The notes under the pieces were generated by a model. The model made no database searches. It saw nothing but the letters and a program-made list of their open reading frames with translations, and was not told the origin of the DNA. A DNA stretch of 64,000 bases, taken from positions 1,872,398 through 1,936,397 of the forward strand of contig OW051469.1 of the NCBI GenBank assembly GCA_932521025.1, given 5' to 3'. The first letter of the stretch is position 1, and each line of letters starts with the position of its first letter. Origin of the DNA: Oscheius onirici. Taxonomy: Eukaryota; Nematoda; Chromadorea; Rhabditida; Rhabditidae. Shown one piece after another: positions 24,601 to 36,600 of this stretch. A program made the position numbers and the translations under genes.

Positions 24601-26366
24601 AAAATCAGTGGTTTAGAGATAGAGACAGAGAGTCAGAGAGGTAGAGAGGCACGGTTCACGGATTATGAACAGGTCTGTTTTCAGAACAACCCGCGACCTG
24701 TAGACTGACTATCTACCAGGGATTGGCGATCGCTTGCGCGATCGCGAGCGCTCGCACTGCGAACAGCTGGAGGTGCGATCGCTCGCGCTCGTATGCGAAC
24801 AGAAAATCTCAAAATGCTCGCGATCGCGTTCTGCGAGCAGATTTGGAGGCGCGATCACGGCGCGATCAGATAGGTCCTGAATACCTTTATTTTTTGTGGG
24901 TTTTGCTTGGTCCATTTCAATTTTTTCTTCTGTTACATTTACTTTTCTTGATTCTTTTTCGTTTTCAACGACGCTTTTCTTAGTTGCCGGATTTTTAGTT
25001 TTTAGTGATCGCGCCTGATCGCTGCTCGCGGTCGCATGAAACCGGGAGCAGCTGATCGCGCTCGCACAAAAATTGGCTGATCGCCCATCCCTGCTCTCTA
25101 CTCAGTCTACTCAGATATCCTGACCTCTCTGAGAAGAGGAAGAAGACAATGAAATCGAATGAATTTTTGCTCTGATCATCGACAGAGAGCTTCCAGAACA
25201 GACTCTGACTCATGACCAGTAGGTTCTCAGTGAACTCAGTCTCATCCTGACTCTCATTAGAATTGGACAGTCACTAGTACTAAAACTTCCAGCAGAGACT
25301 GTGACTTTTGACCAGTTCTCGGACAGTCGCTAGATCAGAAACCAGTGGTTCAGAGACAGAGAGCAACAGTTACTGGATTAAGAACAGAGCTGTTTCCAGA
25401 ACAAACCAGTAAACTGACTCTCTACTCAGACTCTCAGATATCCTGACCTCTCCGAGACAGACAGTAGTACTAGAAGTTCCAGTAGAGGCTCTGACTCTTG
25501 ACCAACTCTCAGTAAACTCAGACTCTTAGTTATTCAGACTCACATGAGAGAGTCAGTAGAACTAGAAAAGACAGAGAGACAGGAAGACTTACAGCTCTCG
25601 ATTCCCAGCTTACACAGTTGAGAGTCAAATGGAAACAGAGTAAGATCCATTGCACACGTCGCTACAATAGACAGTCGTCGACTGTACAGTACACTTCCAT
25701 CGTTCCGTAACCTGAGCAGCGATCTGTGAGCCATGCTTCCCTTCCTTGGATTCTTTGACAGGACAGCGTTTGGTACAAAAGTGTCCGGTTGCCATAAGAA
25801 CTCGGAATACGACTCGTGGAGCGAGATCTCAGTCTGGAAAATGACTGAATCCTTCAGAGAGACTACTGACCTTATTCTTGAACTTTGTGCTGGAATAGAC
25901 GAGGCGAGAGTCTCGCCAAGACTCTCGGTAAAAGAGCTCGAGGGAGTAGTCCTAAGAAAATAAATGTTCTGGAAGTGGAAAAGAGAGCTCACCATTGTGA
26001 CCTCTGTAACTGACCGGATGTTACTGACTACAATTGAGACGTTAACAAAGACGGGGCCTCCATCAGTTCCTTCTGGTACCTGCCGGTGGTCGTACTTGAT
26101 CTTCCGGAGGAAGCGGAGAAAATCGCGGGTTTCTCTGGAAGTATGAGTACAGTAACAGTGACAGTAACTAGAACCTACCCCTGTTCATAAATCTCATGTC
26201 TATCCAGAGCATGTGGCCGTCTCAGTTCCTCTTCCTCCTCAATCTCTTCCTCACTCTCCTCAGCCTCCATTGACTGCTGATGGTTCTTCTTCAGTACCAA
26301 TGTTCCTCTGACAGCTACGGACAGTTGTAGACCACTGACAAGCCAGAGGGTGAGAAGAAGACGCAT
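21695..26366 (-). CDS. Divergent Cys-loop ligand-gated ion channel subunit
   Basis: Ten exons (26366-26179, 26134-25993, 25951-25871, 25833-25593, 24592-24455, 24417-24278, 22835-22736, 22149-22068, 22003-21859, 21823-21695) join in frame to 461 aa. Residues 1-18 are a signal peptide, and residues 33-48 are almost all Glu. The Cys-loop is complete, C197 to C211 with 13 residues between, containing the FPFDSQ signature. LPDFQI and the loop-C segment without vicinal cysteines point to the GABA/glycine/glutamate-gated (anion) branch. M1 follows SRAAGFCF. M2 is atypical: the PAR motif at the cytoplasmic end is absent and SFQD replaces it. M3 and M4 are present; the loop between them is only about 60 residues. 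An acceptor (CTTTCAG) lies 10 nt before the start. Introns 4, 6 and 7 hold large repeats. It may be an orphan channel. Confidence 0.85.
22236..22712. mobile_element. Palindromic MITE in the Cys-loop receptor intron
   Basis: The ends TTTAAAGGGACACTGACAT and its diverged inverted copy (ATGTCAGTATCCCTTTAAA) flank about 470 bp that fold back almost completely. The inner words ATCGATTTATCGTC and AAAAATGAG/CTCATTTTT mirror each other. It has no coding capacity and lies within the intron between the M2 and M3 exons. Confidence 0.75.
23270..23520. repeat. Dispersed ~90-bp repeat block
   Basis: Successive copies of AAGAGTCTGAGTTTACTGAG, ACTACTGGATAAGAGT and TCCAGTTCAACTGACCGTCTC fill part of the 1.4-kb intron before the M2 exon of the Cys-loop receptor. 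Confidence 0.65.
23526..23937. repeat. GAGCC/GGCTCG-rich element
   Basis: The left part has CGAGTCGAGCTGCCTCGAGCC. The right part has at least six GAGCCGA or CGGCTCG words and ends with GCCGCCCAAGTATGA. The same ending occurs near 2915. The two ends are rough inverted copies. Confidence 0.55.
24715..25095. mobile_element. Inverted-repeat element rich in GCGATCGC
   Basis: The left end CCAGGGATTGGCGATCGC faces an inverted right end GCTGATCGCCCATCCCTG. Arms are built from CGATCGC and GCTCGC words around an AT-rich centre. It is parallel in design to 16546-16884 and sits in intron 4 of the Cys-loop receptor gene. Confidence 0.7.
25195..25560. repeat. Dispersed ~90-bp repeat, minus orientation
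   Basis: Reverse-complement copies: GACTCTGACT(C/T), TGACCAGTAG, TCTCAGTAAACTCAG and GAACTTCCAG(C/T)AGAG. At least three tandem but diverged units run up to the exon 4 donor of the Cys-loop receptor. Confidence 0.7.
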
Positions 26367-27391
26367 GTCGTCTCGTCTGAAAGAGGCTTTCCCCCATATG
26401 TTTCGTATTGGGAACGGGCCAAAAAACGGCGTGGGAAAGACAAATTACTGGGTTCTGAAGACGGGGGATAGGTGCTTTTGAACCGAAATTGAGGGTATTC
26501 ACCTCGGGAGGACAGAGAAGGCGCAAAACTTGGAGAGAACCGACAAATTTAAGGGGGTTTGGAAGAGAAAGTCTCTTGAGCTCAGTACTTTTGGGCTATG
26601 GCCTGGTAGGGTAATTGTCCAATTTGCACATCAAGAACCCGCTATTTACTCAAATAGGACTCCTTTTGATTCCTGGTCTCGCTTTTGACAGCTCTCGTAA
26701 GTAGGTTTCACTGGAATTCGATTGTCTTACTCCAGAGAGAAACACAGAAAGGCAGAAAGAGAAAACCCGCCGAAGGAGCCGAAAAAATCGTGGGAATGCG
26801 AGTGAATCTGTCCCGAGGGAAGCTGGTGGAAGAAGTTAACAACTGGCAAGTAGAAATGTCCGGAGGGGGGAAGAGAGAGGAAAGACTGTCGCAATCCAGA
26901 TGGCACGAAGGGAGATGACAAGGAGTCGAGTTCGCAACTAATTGGACTTTTTTTCTGGGAGGGGGGAGTTGACTGAGAAGTGAGCTTGGGGATTGAGAAA
27001 GAGTGTAGAACTAGGTCCCTGTCCCTGTCCCTGTCCTTTCTCTCCCAATTGGAACGCTTCTCTTTCCGAAAGACACTAATCGAAACAGACTCCATTTACA
27101 CAACTGCTAGTTCCTTTTCTCGCTCTCTCTTCACTTACTACGTCTCTGGTTTGATACGATAAGACTGATGCAGTTTCTTACCTCATCATGTTTGTGTTCA
27201 GTCCATTTCCCGAAGCAGAGAGAATCCACTTGGAAGAGACGAGGCAATTGAAGGGTATAAAGAGTCTCAAAAGTCGTCAAAGAAGCAGCGGGGCGGGAAG
27301 TCTCTCTCCGATGACATGTTATGAGGAACATGTGCCAGAATACGACAAGACAGATCATTCATTCAGTCTCAATATTTACATATACATATTC

Positions 27392-28585
27392 TCAGACGCC
27401 AATCTGGATGGCTTTGTAGTCTTTCGGCATCGTAAACTCTGCTATTTTGGATCCATCAGCATGAACGGCTATTTTGATCTTGTAGTCGCCCTGAAAATGA
27501 GCGTTTTTCCATTTGCCGGAAAAATTCACATTCAAAAGATCCAGTAGTGTTATGCCCAGGAATGAGGGAGAGGGGGGAATTTCGAGCGTTCTGTTGAATT
27601 TCAGCTTGTTCTCCAGCTCTTCGACAGTGTGACGTCCTTTCTGTTGGACAATATGACAGATGTTGTGGGGAACGAAGGAAGTCATCTCGAAGTGGCTGAA
27701 AACACGTCAATTTGAAGCTCATCTAAGCTCATTGGGGCGGCTGAAGTTTCTAGCATCTTTTTCTTGTGGCGCAGTGGTAACGTGTTTGACTACAAATCTA
27801 CACACTGGGGGCCGGTTCCATCCCTCCTCGTCCCAAAACTTTTTTTGCCTTTTTTATTTCATGCCTATGAAACTCCAATGAGTTCTATTTACAAAAAAAA
27901 AAATTTCTTCAAAATACAGATTGGCCGATCTTCTATATAGGTTTGCACGCCGAATTCAAACAGATGTAGGGCGAGATTCGGAGCAAGATTTCATCATGAT
28001 AAAAGCATTTGCGAGCTTCGCAATATTTTGCAAAGTTGTAGAGTTCGTTAAAAAATTCAACTTTTCTGAACATTGCAAAGCTGCAACCTGCTTGTGTGAG
28101 CTAAAAACTGAGAATTTTTCTTGACGACCAAAATTTAGGAGGAACTGTTAAAAACTTGCCCAAAAAAGCTGAACCCTTGTTTATCAACGACAAACCGTTG
28201 GTTCTCATCACATTATACCCAAAAAAAGCCCAAAACGTACCAGAGCCTGTTTGGTACGATGAACATTGCACTGTGACCATTATGACAGACGTCCTTCTCG
28301 TTCAGTGCAACAGATGCCCTCACTTGTGATCCTTTGAACAGATCGTAATCTTTCGGAACATCTACGAATCCTTAATTAGTTTTTATTAAAACTTTAAAGT
28401 ATTTTTTAAACCTGATCGGATGTGAAAGTATCCCGGCATGACAATGTTAACCTTGCCATTCTTGCACGACGGCTTGTAAAAAATGTCATAGACGAGAATG
28501 CTCACATTTTTCACTTTGACCGGCAGCGTTTCTGAAATCAGGTTTTCTCAAATTCAGTGATCAATTCGTCTGAACTGTTTGTACC
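27392..28585 (-). CDS. Partial secreted protein, possibly an ML-type lipid-binding domain
   Basis: Four exons chain in frame: 28531-28412, 28370-28241, 27695-27530 and 27490-27392 (stop). An upstream piece ending at 28585 (frame KLCVCFSLTP, phase 1) fits the first junction, but I could not find its start. The product has short beta-strand-like segments (VKNVSILVYDIFYKPSCK), then GFVDVPKDYDLF, VRASVALNEKDVCHNGH and a C-terminal GDYKIKIAVHADGSK. The last pattern resembles the end of GM2-activator/ML domains (GNYRI...SSGK). The last intron, 27529-27491, is in frame and could be read through. Assignment to the ML family is inference only. It lies downstream of, and may be paralogous to, the piece at 29238-29573. 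Confidence 0.45.
27767..27838 (+). mobile_element. tRNA-like SINE head
   Basis: TGTGGCGCAGTGGTAACGTG followed by GGGCCGGTTCCATCCC. It is followed by a GCAAAGTTGTAGAG half-palindrome at 28020-28090, as seen near 19.6 kb. Confidence 0.6.
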
Positions 28586-28992
28586 TGGCGTCAGCGAAAA
28601 ACAGACACACAATTTGTGATCTTTTGTTTTTGTTGGTGGGGAGACATTAACAGGGAATCAGTCGATGAGAAGGGGAAACCGATTTTCTCGAAAAATGTTA
28701 CGACTCTCACTGGTATTTTGGAACAGTAAGCAAAAAGGAACAGTAATTGGAAGAATTTACCTCAATACCGGCCAAGTTTTTAGGAGGACAAATTTTTTTC
28801 CATGTATAAGGGATGCCAAAGTTCAACTTGAGTTCCTAAGAGTCGCATCTGATGATTTCTGCCGAACTGTTGTTCAGAAACTTTTGTGCAAACTTTGTGC
28901 TTTGTGTTTGACTTCGCACCTTCTGAAGGTATGGAAAATATCTTTGATGGCTAGGTAAGGTCAAGTAACAGTCCGAAAAAACCGCGCAGCTT

Positions 28993-29066
28993 TTGCCAAA
29001 TGGCTCAGTCGGTTAGATGTCTGCCTGCAAAATCAAAAGACCAGGGTTCGATTCCCATGTGTCTTA
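28993..29066 (+). mobile_element. tRNA-Cys-like SINE head or tRNA pseudogene
   Basis: AAATGGCTCAGTCGGTTAGATG is a perfect tRNA D-arm and A box, and CCAGGGTTCGATTCCCATG a T-arm and B box. The anticodon loop would read CTGCAAA (GCA, Cys). The five-base anticodon stem does not pair and the acceptor ends do not match, so it is not a functional tRNA. Confidence 0.6.
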
Positions 29067-29237
29067 GAAGTATTTTAGTTATATTTTTGAACAACATTTA
29101 AGGGTTTTTTTTGGCAGGGTTTCTGTTTTTACCGTTTCACGCTTCGAGTTAAAAAAGGAAACTTTTTTAACCCTTGCTCATTTTAAAGGGGCCTGTTATC
29201 TTAACTCGATAGAGTAAGAAATCTAATCTCAAAGTAC

Positions 29238-29573
29238 CTGTCCCGTACCCTACGGTCAAGTTCCTTGTGAACGATACTACGCTGTACGAATGACCCGCCA
29301 TACAGTCGGTCATAGACCAGGAGTGTGCAGGAACAATAGAGGGGAACAGGCCCGCTCAAAAAGTTGTAGTCACAGGGGTTTTGGGACAGTGAACGTAATG
29401 GCAAAGCGGAACTTAGGACCCAAACTTTTCTCGAAAGAGAAAAGTCACTTGCCTTTACCATAGGATTCGACCATGATGACGTTGTCGATTCCGTCGCGGC
29501 ATCGTTCTTCGATAGCCGATGAGGACAGAACGAAGAGAAGGGCAGAAGAAAGGAAGAGGCTACCGATGACCAT
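29238..29573 (-). CDS. N-terminal exons of a secreted protein, family uncertain
   Basis: Exon 29573-29459 begins with an ATG and encodes a clear signal peptide (MVIGSLFLSSALLFVLSSSA) followed by IEERCRDGIDNVIMVESY. A 34-nt intron (29458-29425, weak acceptor) joins it in phase to 29424-29238, which encodes CSCTLLVYDRLYGGSF and ends at a GTAC donor (phase 2). The segment LVYDRLYGGS aligns with LVYDIFYKPS in the neighbouring piece at 28412-28531, so the two may be tandem paralogues or one gene with duplicated exons. I found no phase-compatible downstream exon. The gene may be incomplete, or may be joined to the downstream piece by a splice I missed. Confidence 0.4.
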
Positions 29574-30027
29574 GACGACAGTTTTCTGTGGGTCGAGAGG
29601 CGGCCGAACAAGTTGTGCCTGTGTCTGTTGTAACAGAAAGGGGTCCTCCCTTTCTCTTATGGCAGGAGCCAAAAGTTCGAGAGAGAAAAGGACAACAATG
29701 GTAAACGCCAATCTGGCAGGCTGTGTAAACTGGAGCGGATATTGAGTGAGTCAGCGGGAAAAAAGGTCGGAGCAATTACAAAAGTTCAGAGAGACAGAGA
29801 GTCAGAGTGTCAGAGCGACAGAGAGGCAGGGGACAGGGGACAGGAGACAAAAAGATAGAGAGGCAGGGAGGGCTGAAAAAAAGGATAAAATATTCCCTGG
29901 GACAATTCTGGATCTCTCAAGAACTGTCATTCCGGTAATTTTTCATTTTTTGACTGTAATTTCAGTGTTGAAAACTTGTTGAGCTCGGCAGTGGGGTTTT
30001 TTGAAATTTCCCTAGTGTCAAACATAG

Positions 30028-30250
30028 ACTATGGTCTGCTCAAAAAGAAGAGGGATTACCATAAGATTTTAGCTCTTCCCTTCGAGACCCATTTAGCACG
30101 TAAACATTGGATACTCAGCCAACAAATTCCAAAGTTCTATGCGTATCTTTCGAATTTGTTGGCTGAGTATCCAACGTTTACATGCTAAGTGGGTCTCGAA
30201 GGGAAGAGCTAAAATCTTACGGTAATCCCTCTTCTTTTTGAACAGACCAT
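30028..30250. mobile_element. Nearly perfect ~220-bp palindrome
   Basis: About 95-nt arms (30030-30125 and 30155-30248) are inverted copies with few mismatches. Shared words are GAAGAGGGATTACC, AAGATTTTAGCTCTTCCC, GTCTCGAAGGG and TTGGATACTCAGCCAACAAATT. A spacer of about 30 nt separates them. It is a typical young MITE-like hairpin lying between GLG1 and the secreted-protein pieces. Confidence 0.85.
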
Positions 30251-30602
30251 ACGTGGAAGAGCGTGAAAAAAAGGGATAAAATAAGTCCGAGGAGAACTCT
30301 GGAACTCTAAAAAAAACTGTCATCCAGGACATTTTTCACTTTTCGACACGGTGACAGTTAATCAACAAAAATTGGTAGAAATTTTTAATATCTGTCCCAT
30401 ATGTATATTCAGGATGGAAAAAAGTTCTTTAAGCCGTTCTACAAGATCACAGAGAAATAGGGATGTGGGAAGTAACAACCAGCGAGAGGAAATGCTGCTA
30501 GCTAAAGAGCTGCTAACAGAAAGTGTATAAGTTAGAATCCAAAACCCGAATCACTTAGTGGAGAGTACAACAAGTTGAAAAAAAACAAGAAAAGTATTAT
30601 GC

Positions 30603-33600
30603 TTATCGATTTTTGAGCATCTCGTGTGCTTTGCGCTTGCTCAGCCTTCCACAGCAGCAGCCGACGAGGAAGAGGAAGAAAATCACTCCGCCTAGCCATC
30701 CGAGGATACTGATCCTCTGAGGATGGTTCATGACCATCTGGGCGACTTGAGCAAACTGCTCCCAGTTCTCCGGCAGCTCCATTTTGTACTCCTGAAAAAT
30801 GTGACTGAACCAAAGAGAAGGAGGGAACTTACACTGTGGGCCTTCTGCCAGAGCTTGTTTCTGTCCATCAGCGTGTTTCGACAGTTTGCAGACATCCGGG
30901 CATTGGTACTGTCAGCGGCTTGCATCAGACACATCACGACTGAAATTTGAGGGTTGTCTTCCTGTCTCATAGCGTCCGGCTAGCGACCAAGCTGGTGCGC
31001 AGTAATTCTTTTGAAAATTGCTGCCAACTAGTATTTTTCATTTTTCCACGCTTTGCACCCGTTTTATCGTTTTCAAACCATATTTAATCGATTCCGCATC
31101 AAATGCTACATCAGTTACGTCTATTTCGATGTCAATATTACTAAGCTTAGAAAAGAAAAACGTAGGAAAGGACAAAAACGCTGTTTTCGTATTTTCCTTC
31201 CAGTTTTACTGATTTTTGCTATCGGAATGTACGTATCTGATGTAAAATTTGATGCCGAATCGATTAAACTTGGTTTGGAAACGAAAAAGCTAGTGTAAAA
31301 CGTCGAAAGAGTGGCAAAATTACTTTTGGACGTTTCGGGAGAATTACTCCGCTGTAATCGTGCTGGGACTTTTTTTCGTAGCCAGACACACGCATTAAGC
31401 TCTCAGTCCCTCTGTCTGAACTCACTTCTACTGTGGCCAGCCTTAACATCCCCACAAAGTTGATGAATGTCACTGGAACAGGCCTCCTCAAGAGTAGGAT
31501 CCAAATGAATGTCAACCAAAGTTTCTTCCGTTCTTCTCGAAAGTTCCTGAGCACAGTTCTTGTCAGCGATGGCTCCTTTGTAAAAGTCGGCCTTTAGACA
31601 CTCCAGAACACTTTCAAAGTGTCCTCCACTGGAGATGACCTTATCCGAGCAGTGGAGACTGATCACATTCTGACAGGCGTGGTAGAGAGGCGGGTCAAGT
31701 TTCGGATCAAACTCGGCTTCCAGAATAACCTTTGTGATCTCATCGGCACACGGGCGACTGATATCGAAGGGATCGTGAACAGAACGACGATATTTGTCAC
31801 GGAGACAGGTCACTACAGTACCCTCCAGCATCAGTTGTCCGTACTCGGTTCTCTTGATCTTGTCCAGGTCGTCGGAGCAGCTGAAAAGGAAGAAGATCAG
31901 TCACTGCCGGGCAGGTTTCTTTCCTCCCCCCCCCCCCCAACTTGGGTTTTTGGGTGCGTCGGGGCAATTTAAATTCCGGCTCTAGCTTGCATTTTCCAAA
32001 TTTGTCCAAGTGAGCAAAGTTGTAGCCCTGATCAAGCTCTACAACTTTGCAGAACATTGCAAAGCGTGAAAATGCTGTCATCACTATGAAAAATGACTTT
32101 TGCCTGGTTAACAAGTTTCGGCTTGGAATCAATTGTTCACTTTGAAAACTGTATTTTCACGCTTCACAATGTTCTGCAAAGTTGTAGAGATTGATCTGGG
32201 CTACAACTTTGCTCACTGGGACAAAGCTAGAAAATGCAAGCGAGAGCCGGAAAATTTAGATTTCCACCCGCCGAGCCCCAAAAACCCGTCTGGGGGGGGG
32301 GGGGGGACATAAAGATACCGCCCCGTCACTGTCCCTGTTCACTTACTATCTCTTAGCCTCATCCTGACAGGCAGCCAGAAGTCCCGGTCTGAGTCTGACA
32401 TCCCTCGCCGACTCTTCCAGTCTCTCCTTCACAATAACCTTGCACTGTCGCTGAAGACGACGGACCACGTGGGTGTTGGAAAGACACTCCAGAACTCGCT
32501 CTGGAGGATAACCATTGCAGCTCTTCTCAATGTCATACTTGCAGTTTCTCTAAAATCGGAGATTTTTCAAGTCTGGACCAAAATCTTGCCTGAAGCTCAT
32601 CGTCCATGGAGTTGTCAATAGCTTCGATCTTTTCCCTGTAGAAGATCATGCTCTTGCAGCCGGGACCAAGATGATCAAAGTTGGTTCTGAGACACTCGAT
32701 CGTCTCCTCAAAAGTGTTCTTCTCATTGCATCGGAACTGTCGGATCTCAGCTTCACACTTCTGTGAGAGCTGTGGATCGGCGTCGGCCATGTGCTCCTTG
32801 TCGTTGAACTGAATGGATACTGTAAAAAAGTGGCGGGAAAACAAAGAGTCGGCTACTTCTCAACGTGTTTTCAACAAAGACATGACGTGCGGAGATTGAA
32901 CACAAAAAAAGTTAAGCGAGAGGGTGAGAAGTTCCCGGCTGTCAGACAAGCCCACAACAGAACTCACGTCTACCTGTTCCTGCTGCAGATAGGCCACCTT
33001 TAGCTGCTTCTTGCACTCATTTGTCAGATCCTGCTTCGTTCCGAGAACTTTGTGCTCAAAGCGGACTTCGGACAAACAGCGAATAATCTCGCCTCTGAAT
33101 TTTTGAATAAAATCAGAAAAAATGGCTTCCCACTTGTCATTTCCGTGATCCTTACAGTGGAACTGAATGTCACTGTTACAGGCCTGCTGGAATTTGTAGG
33201 AAAAGTGGTAGTCGCGGAGAGAGACGAGTTCAAAGTGGTTCACGTAGGAGAGGCACTTTTTATTCATCTCTGGGGTTTCCTGAAAAAAGATGTTTTTGCT
33301 GAATTACGTTTTCGAAACGGAAATATATCTTATAATTGGTTTGAAAGGAGAGATTGAGAAGAGATATGTATAAAGAGACAAAGACACAGATGGCGAGGGT
33401 CTGCGACGACACGAGACGGGAGTAACCGGAGAATTTTAAAAGTCCGCATAAAAGGTCAGGATAGTAGTCACTAGGGGTAACATTTTACGCTAAATCCAAT
33501 GGACTAGGTTCCAGGTCTTTAAAATGCTTTTGGCGGGCGCTACTAACGATTTTTCGATAGTCTAAATGTAAGGAGGGGCTCGAATCTGGAAAAATGGAGG

Positions 33601-36600
33601 GGGGGGGGGCTAGAACCGAATCTAGGGGTAGCATTTTACGCTGAATAGAATGAAATTGGTCCCGAAGCTGGAAAATGCTCTTAGAGCGAGCTACGTGCTG
33701 TGTGTATGTATTTTCAACTGGACGACAAGACATTCCCCTTGAAGAGAGAAACGAAGAGAAATACCTACCTTGTTCCTCAAAAGACACTCCATCACATCTC
33801 CATGATCAATTTCCTCATTGGCAAATTGAGAACAGTAAGTCGAGATCACTGGTTTACAGGCTCTCGTCAGAGCCTGATTGAGCTGCGTGTCCTTGGATTG
33901 CATCTCGGTGAATTTGACAATCTCCTAGAAGAGAAAAATTGTATAAAAAATAGATAATCTCAACCTTGTAGCAGTGATTGTGCTTGCTGATGAACTCCTT
34001 CTTCTCAAAATTGTCCTGAAGACATTGCATCTCCTCCATCGGCTTCACACCATGGGAACAGTATTCGGACAGAGCGTCACGACAGTAGTCTTCCAGATCG
34101 GGGATCAGGTTGACTCTCACGGCTCTAGTATGAAGAATTCTTCGAACTTCTATGCCGCAGGTCATAGAGAGCTGAAAGATTTTTATATTCTGTCTCTCAG
34201 TCTCTCTGTTAGACATGCGCGCTTGAACCGGCTTGAACCTGAACCCAAAAAGTTACGCAAAAATATGAATCGGCAAAGAAAATTGAAGTTTCGTACGAAA
34301 ACACGAATTATGTCGATTTTTTCGCGAATTTCGTCTTATTTTTCGTTTTTCTTTGCGGATTTGTCTTTTTTTGCTTAACTTTTTTTCTGTGCTAGTCGGT
34401 ATTTGTTCACAATGACTGGGGAAACACAAAAAAAAACAGAAAAAAAGCTTGCTGAATTTCTTTTGCCCGCCACACTGAAGGGGATTTTTTTCCCAGCCGG
34501 GCCAAGCGCACATGTCTACTCTCAATCCCTCTGTCTCTCAGTCCCTCTCCAACTTACCGGCTTCTGCTCATCGTAGGCACTTCTGTAAAGACAGGCCAGA
34601 ACAGCCGGTCCCGGGTCCGGTGCATTGTTCGAGTTACTAGTCATATGCCAGTTATCTTTAGCCGAACAGCGGCTGACAGCCTCGGAATGGCAAGCATTGT
34701 AGAGCTGGGGATCCAGGGTCCAGTCTCTCGCCATAAAGTACTGTACTTCCAGAAGACGTTTCTCACAAACGGCGTCCATATCCGGGTTGTCGACGTGCTT
34801 CATAAGACAGGAAAGGGTAGCATGCTCGGATTCAGCGTCCTGGGCACAGGGACCTGAAAAAGAAATAGAAAAAAACTTTAAAAAATCTCATACCATCGAT
34901 CAGACGCTTGCAGGAAGCATACAAAACCTTGTCCACTTTGTAATTATTTCCAATGTCGGCAACCTTGATGACCTGATTGACTGCTTGCATACACTGTGGA
35001 CCGAGGCGCAGTTTCTCATCACGTTCCTAAATTATTCCTTGACTTTTCAAAAGAAGTTAGAAACCTGAGCGTGCTGCATAAGACAGTGAAGAGTGATTCC
35101 TTGACCCTCGATATCTCCCTTCCTGGAATTTTTTCATAAATTTTTAGGATATGACCAGACTTACGGACTGCACCACTGGTCAATTTCTTGAGAGCATTGC
35201 ATGACAAGCTCGGGTGCCATTCTGAACTCGGACATCATTAGCTGACGGTGTTGGAGCATCTCCCGCTGACAGTTTTGGTTAAGGGGATTCTTTTCCTTGT
35301 CATTGTGAGCGACATTCTCGAGACAGAGCAGGATCCAGGAGAGGTGGAAGTTGGCAGCGGATTCGAGTTGTTGTTGTGGTTGACAGTTGTGTCTGAATGG
35401 GGGATTTTGTTTGTGTTTCTGACTTTCTGTCTCTGACTCTTTTTCTCTCAGTCTATGTCTCTGACTCTCAGTCTGTCTGTGATTTTAGCTCATCAGCCGT
35501 CTTTGACGGTTTTCATTTACTTTTAGCATCCTTATTTTCATCATATTCGAAATCAGCATGGTCGATTACCCTAGAAAAACCTCATTGTAAAAGACTTTTT
35601 TTTGGAAATTTCATTATTTTTCCAGAAAGTGGCTGCAGGGGTGAAAAATTTCGCCGATATTTTAACATATTCGGATTCAGCATAAAAAAATAGCTCTAGG
35701 AAAATTTTAGCAAAAGAACTTTTCGAGAAAAAAGTTTGGGGTGGAGTCGAACCCGGGTGTCTCGACGTCCAAACCCTTACGCGTTAGCGTGACAATAGGC
35801 CAGCCACAGACAGACATCGATGCGTTTTAGTATTTTTGTAGCTCATTTTCCCACCTCGCCATGTCCGCTTCACAGGCCTTGGTCAAAGGATGAGCCATTC
35901 TATAGTCTCTTCCCATCATGTAGGCCCTTTCGGACAGAATATTGGCACAAGCCGGATCCATGAACTTGTCCCCGCGGTTCTGGAGAAGACACTGGAAGAT
36001 CTGACCCTGTCCTGCTGGCACATCCTTGCAGTATTTCTGGAAAACTACTGTGAGGAGAACAAAATGGAAGAAAAAAAACCTCTCGATCGTGTCTACAAGC
36101 AAAATACAGCGGTCTGTCCAGATTGAAGTCGTCTGCTTGCATCTCGGCCAGTCTCATCACTTCGTGCCGACAATCATTGTCCAGAGCGGCCAGGGCATCC
36201 TGTTGATTCCGGGAATTGTTCACGACCTTCTGGATGATACATTCCAGAGCCATTCCTGAATACTTTGATATGAGAAAAAATGGAAAAGAGCCACCTTGTG
36301 TGTGAGGAACTCTGACGCCGTTATGGGCCTTGTTGGGAGTGAGAATGGAGCAGCCGAACTTTTTGATGACTCCGGCACACTTGTCGACAAAGGGGCCGAT
36401 GAGACGGAAGTCAGAGAAGGCCAGCTTCTCGGTTCTGGCTGGAATTGAACGAGTGAGAGAGAGAGAGAGAGACAGAGACATGGAACTGTAACTGTTCAGC
36501 CTCCAGCAGAGGCTCTGACTCTCTTGCGTTTAAATTGCGTTTTTCACCATTTACTTTTATTTTTCACATTTTTAAGCGTGCTAAATGAATTCAGAGTGTA

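Noticed and set aside
28993-29066. A tRNA-Cys gene.
   Set aside because: D-arm and T-arm are good, but the anticodon and acceptor stems do not pair; scored as tRNA-derived repeat.
31920-32310. A CRISPR-like array or terminator because of the repeated palindromes.
   Set aside because: Only one inverted pair per locus, no regularly spaced repeats, and a eukaryotic intronic context; it is a MITE-like element.
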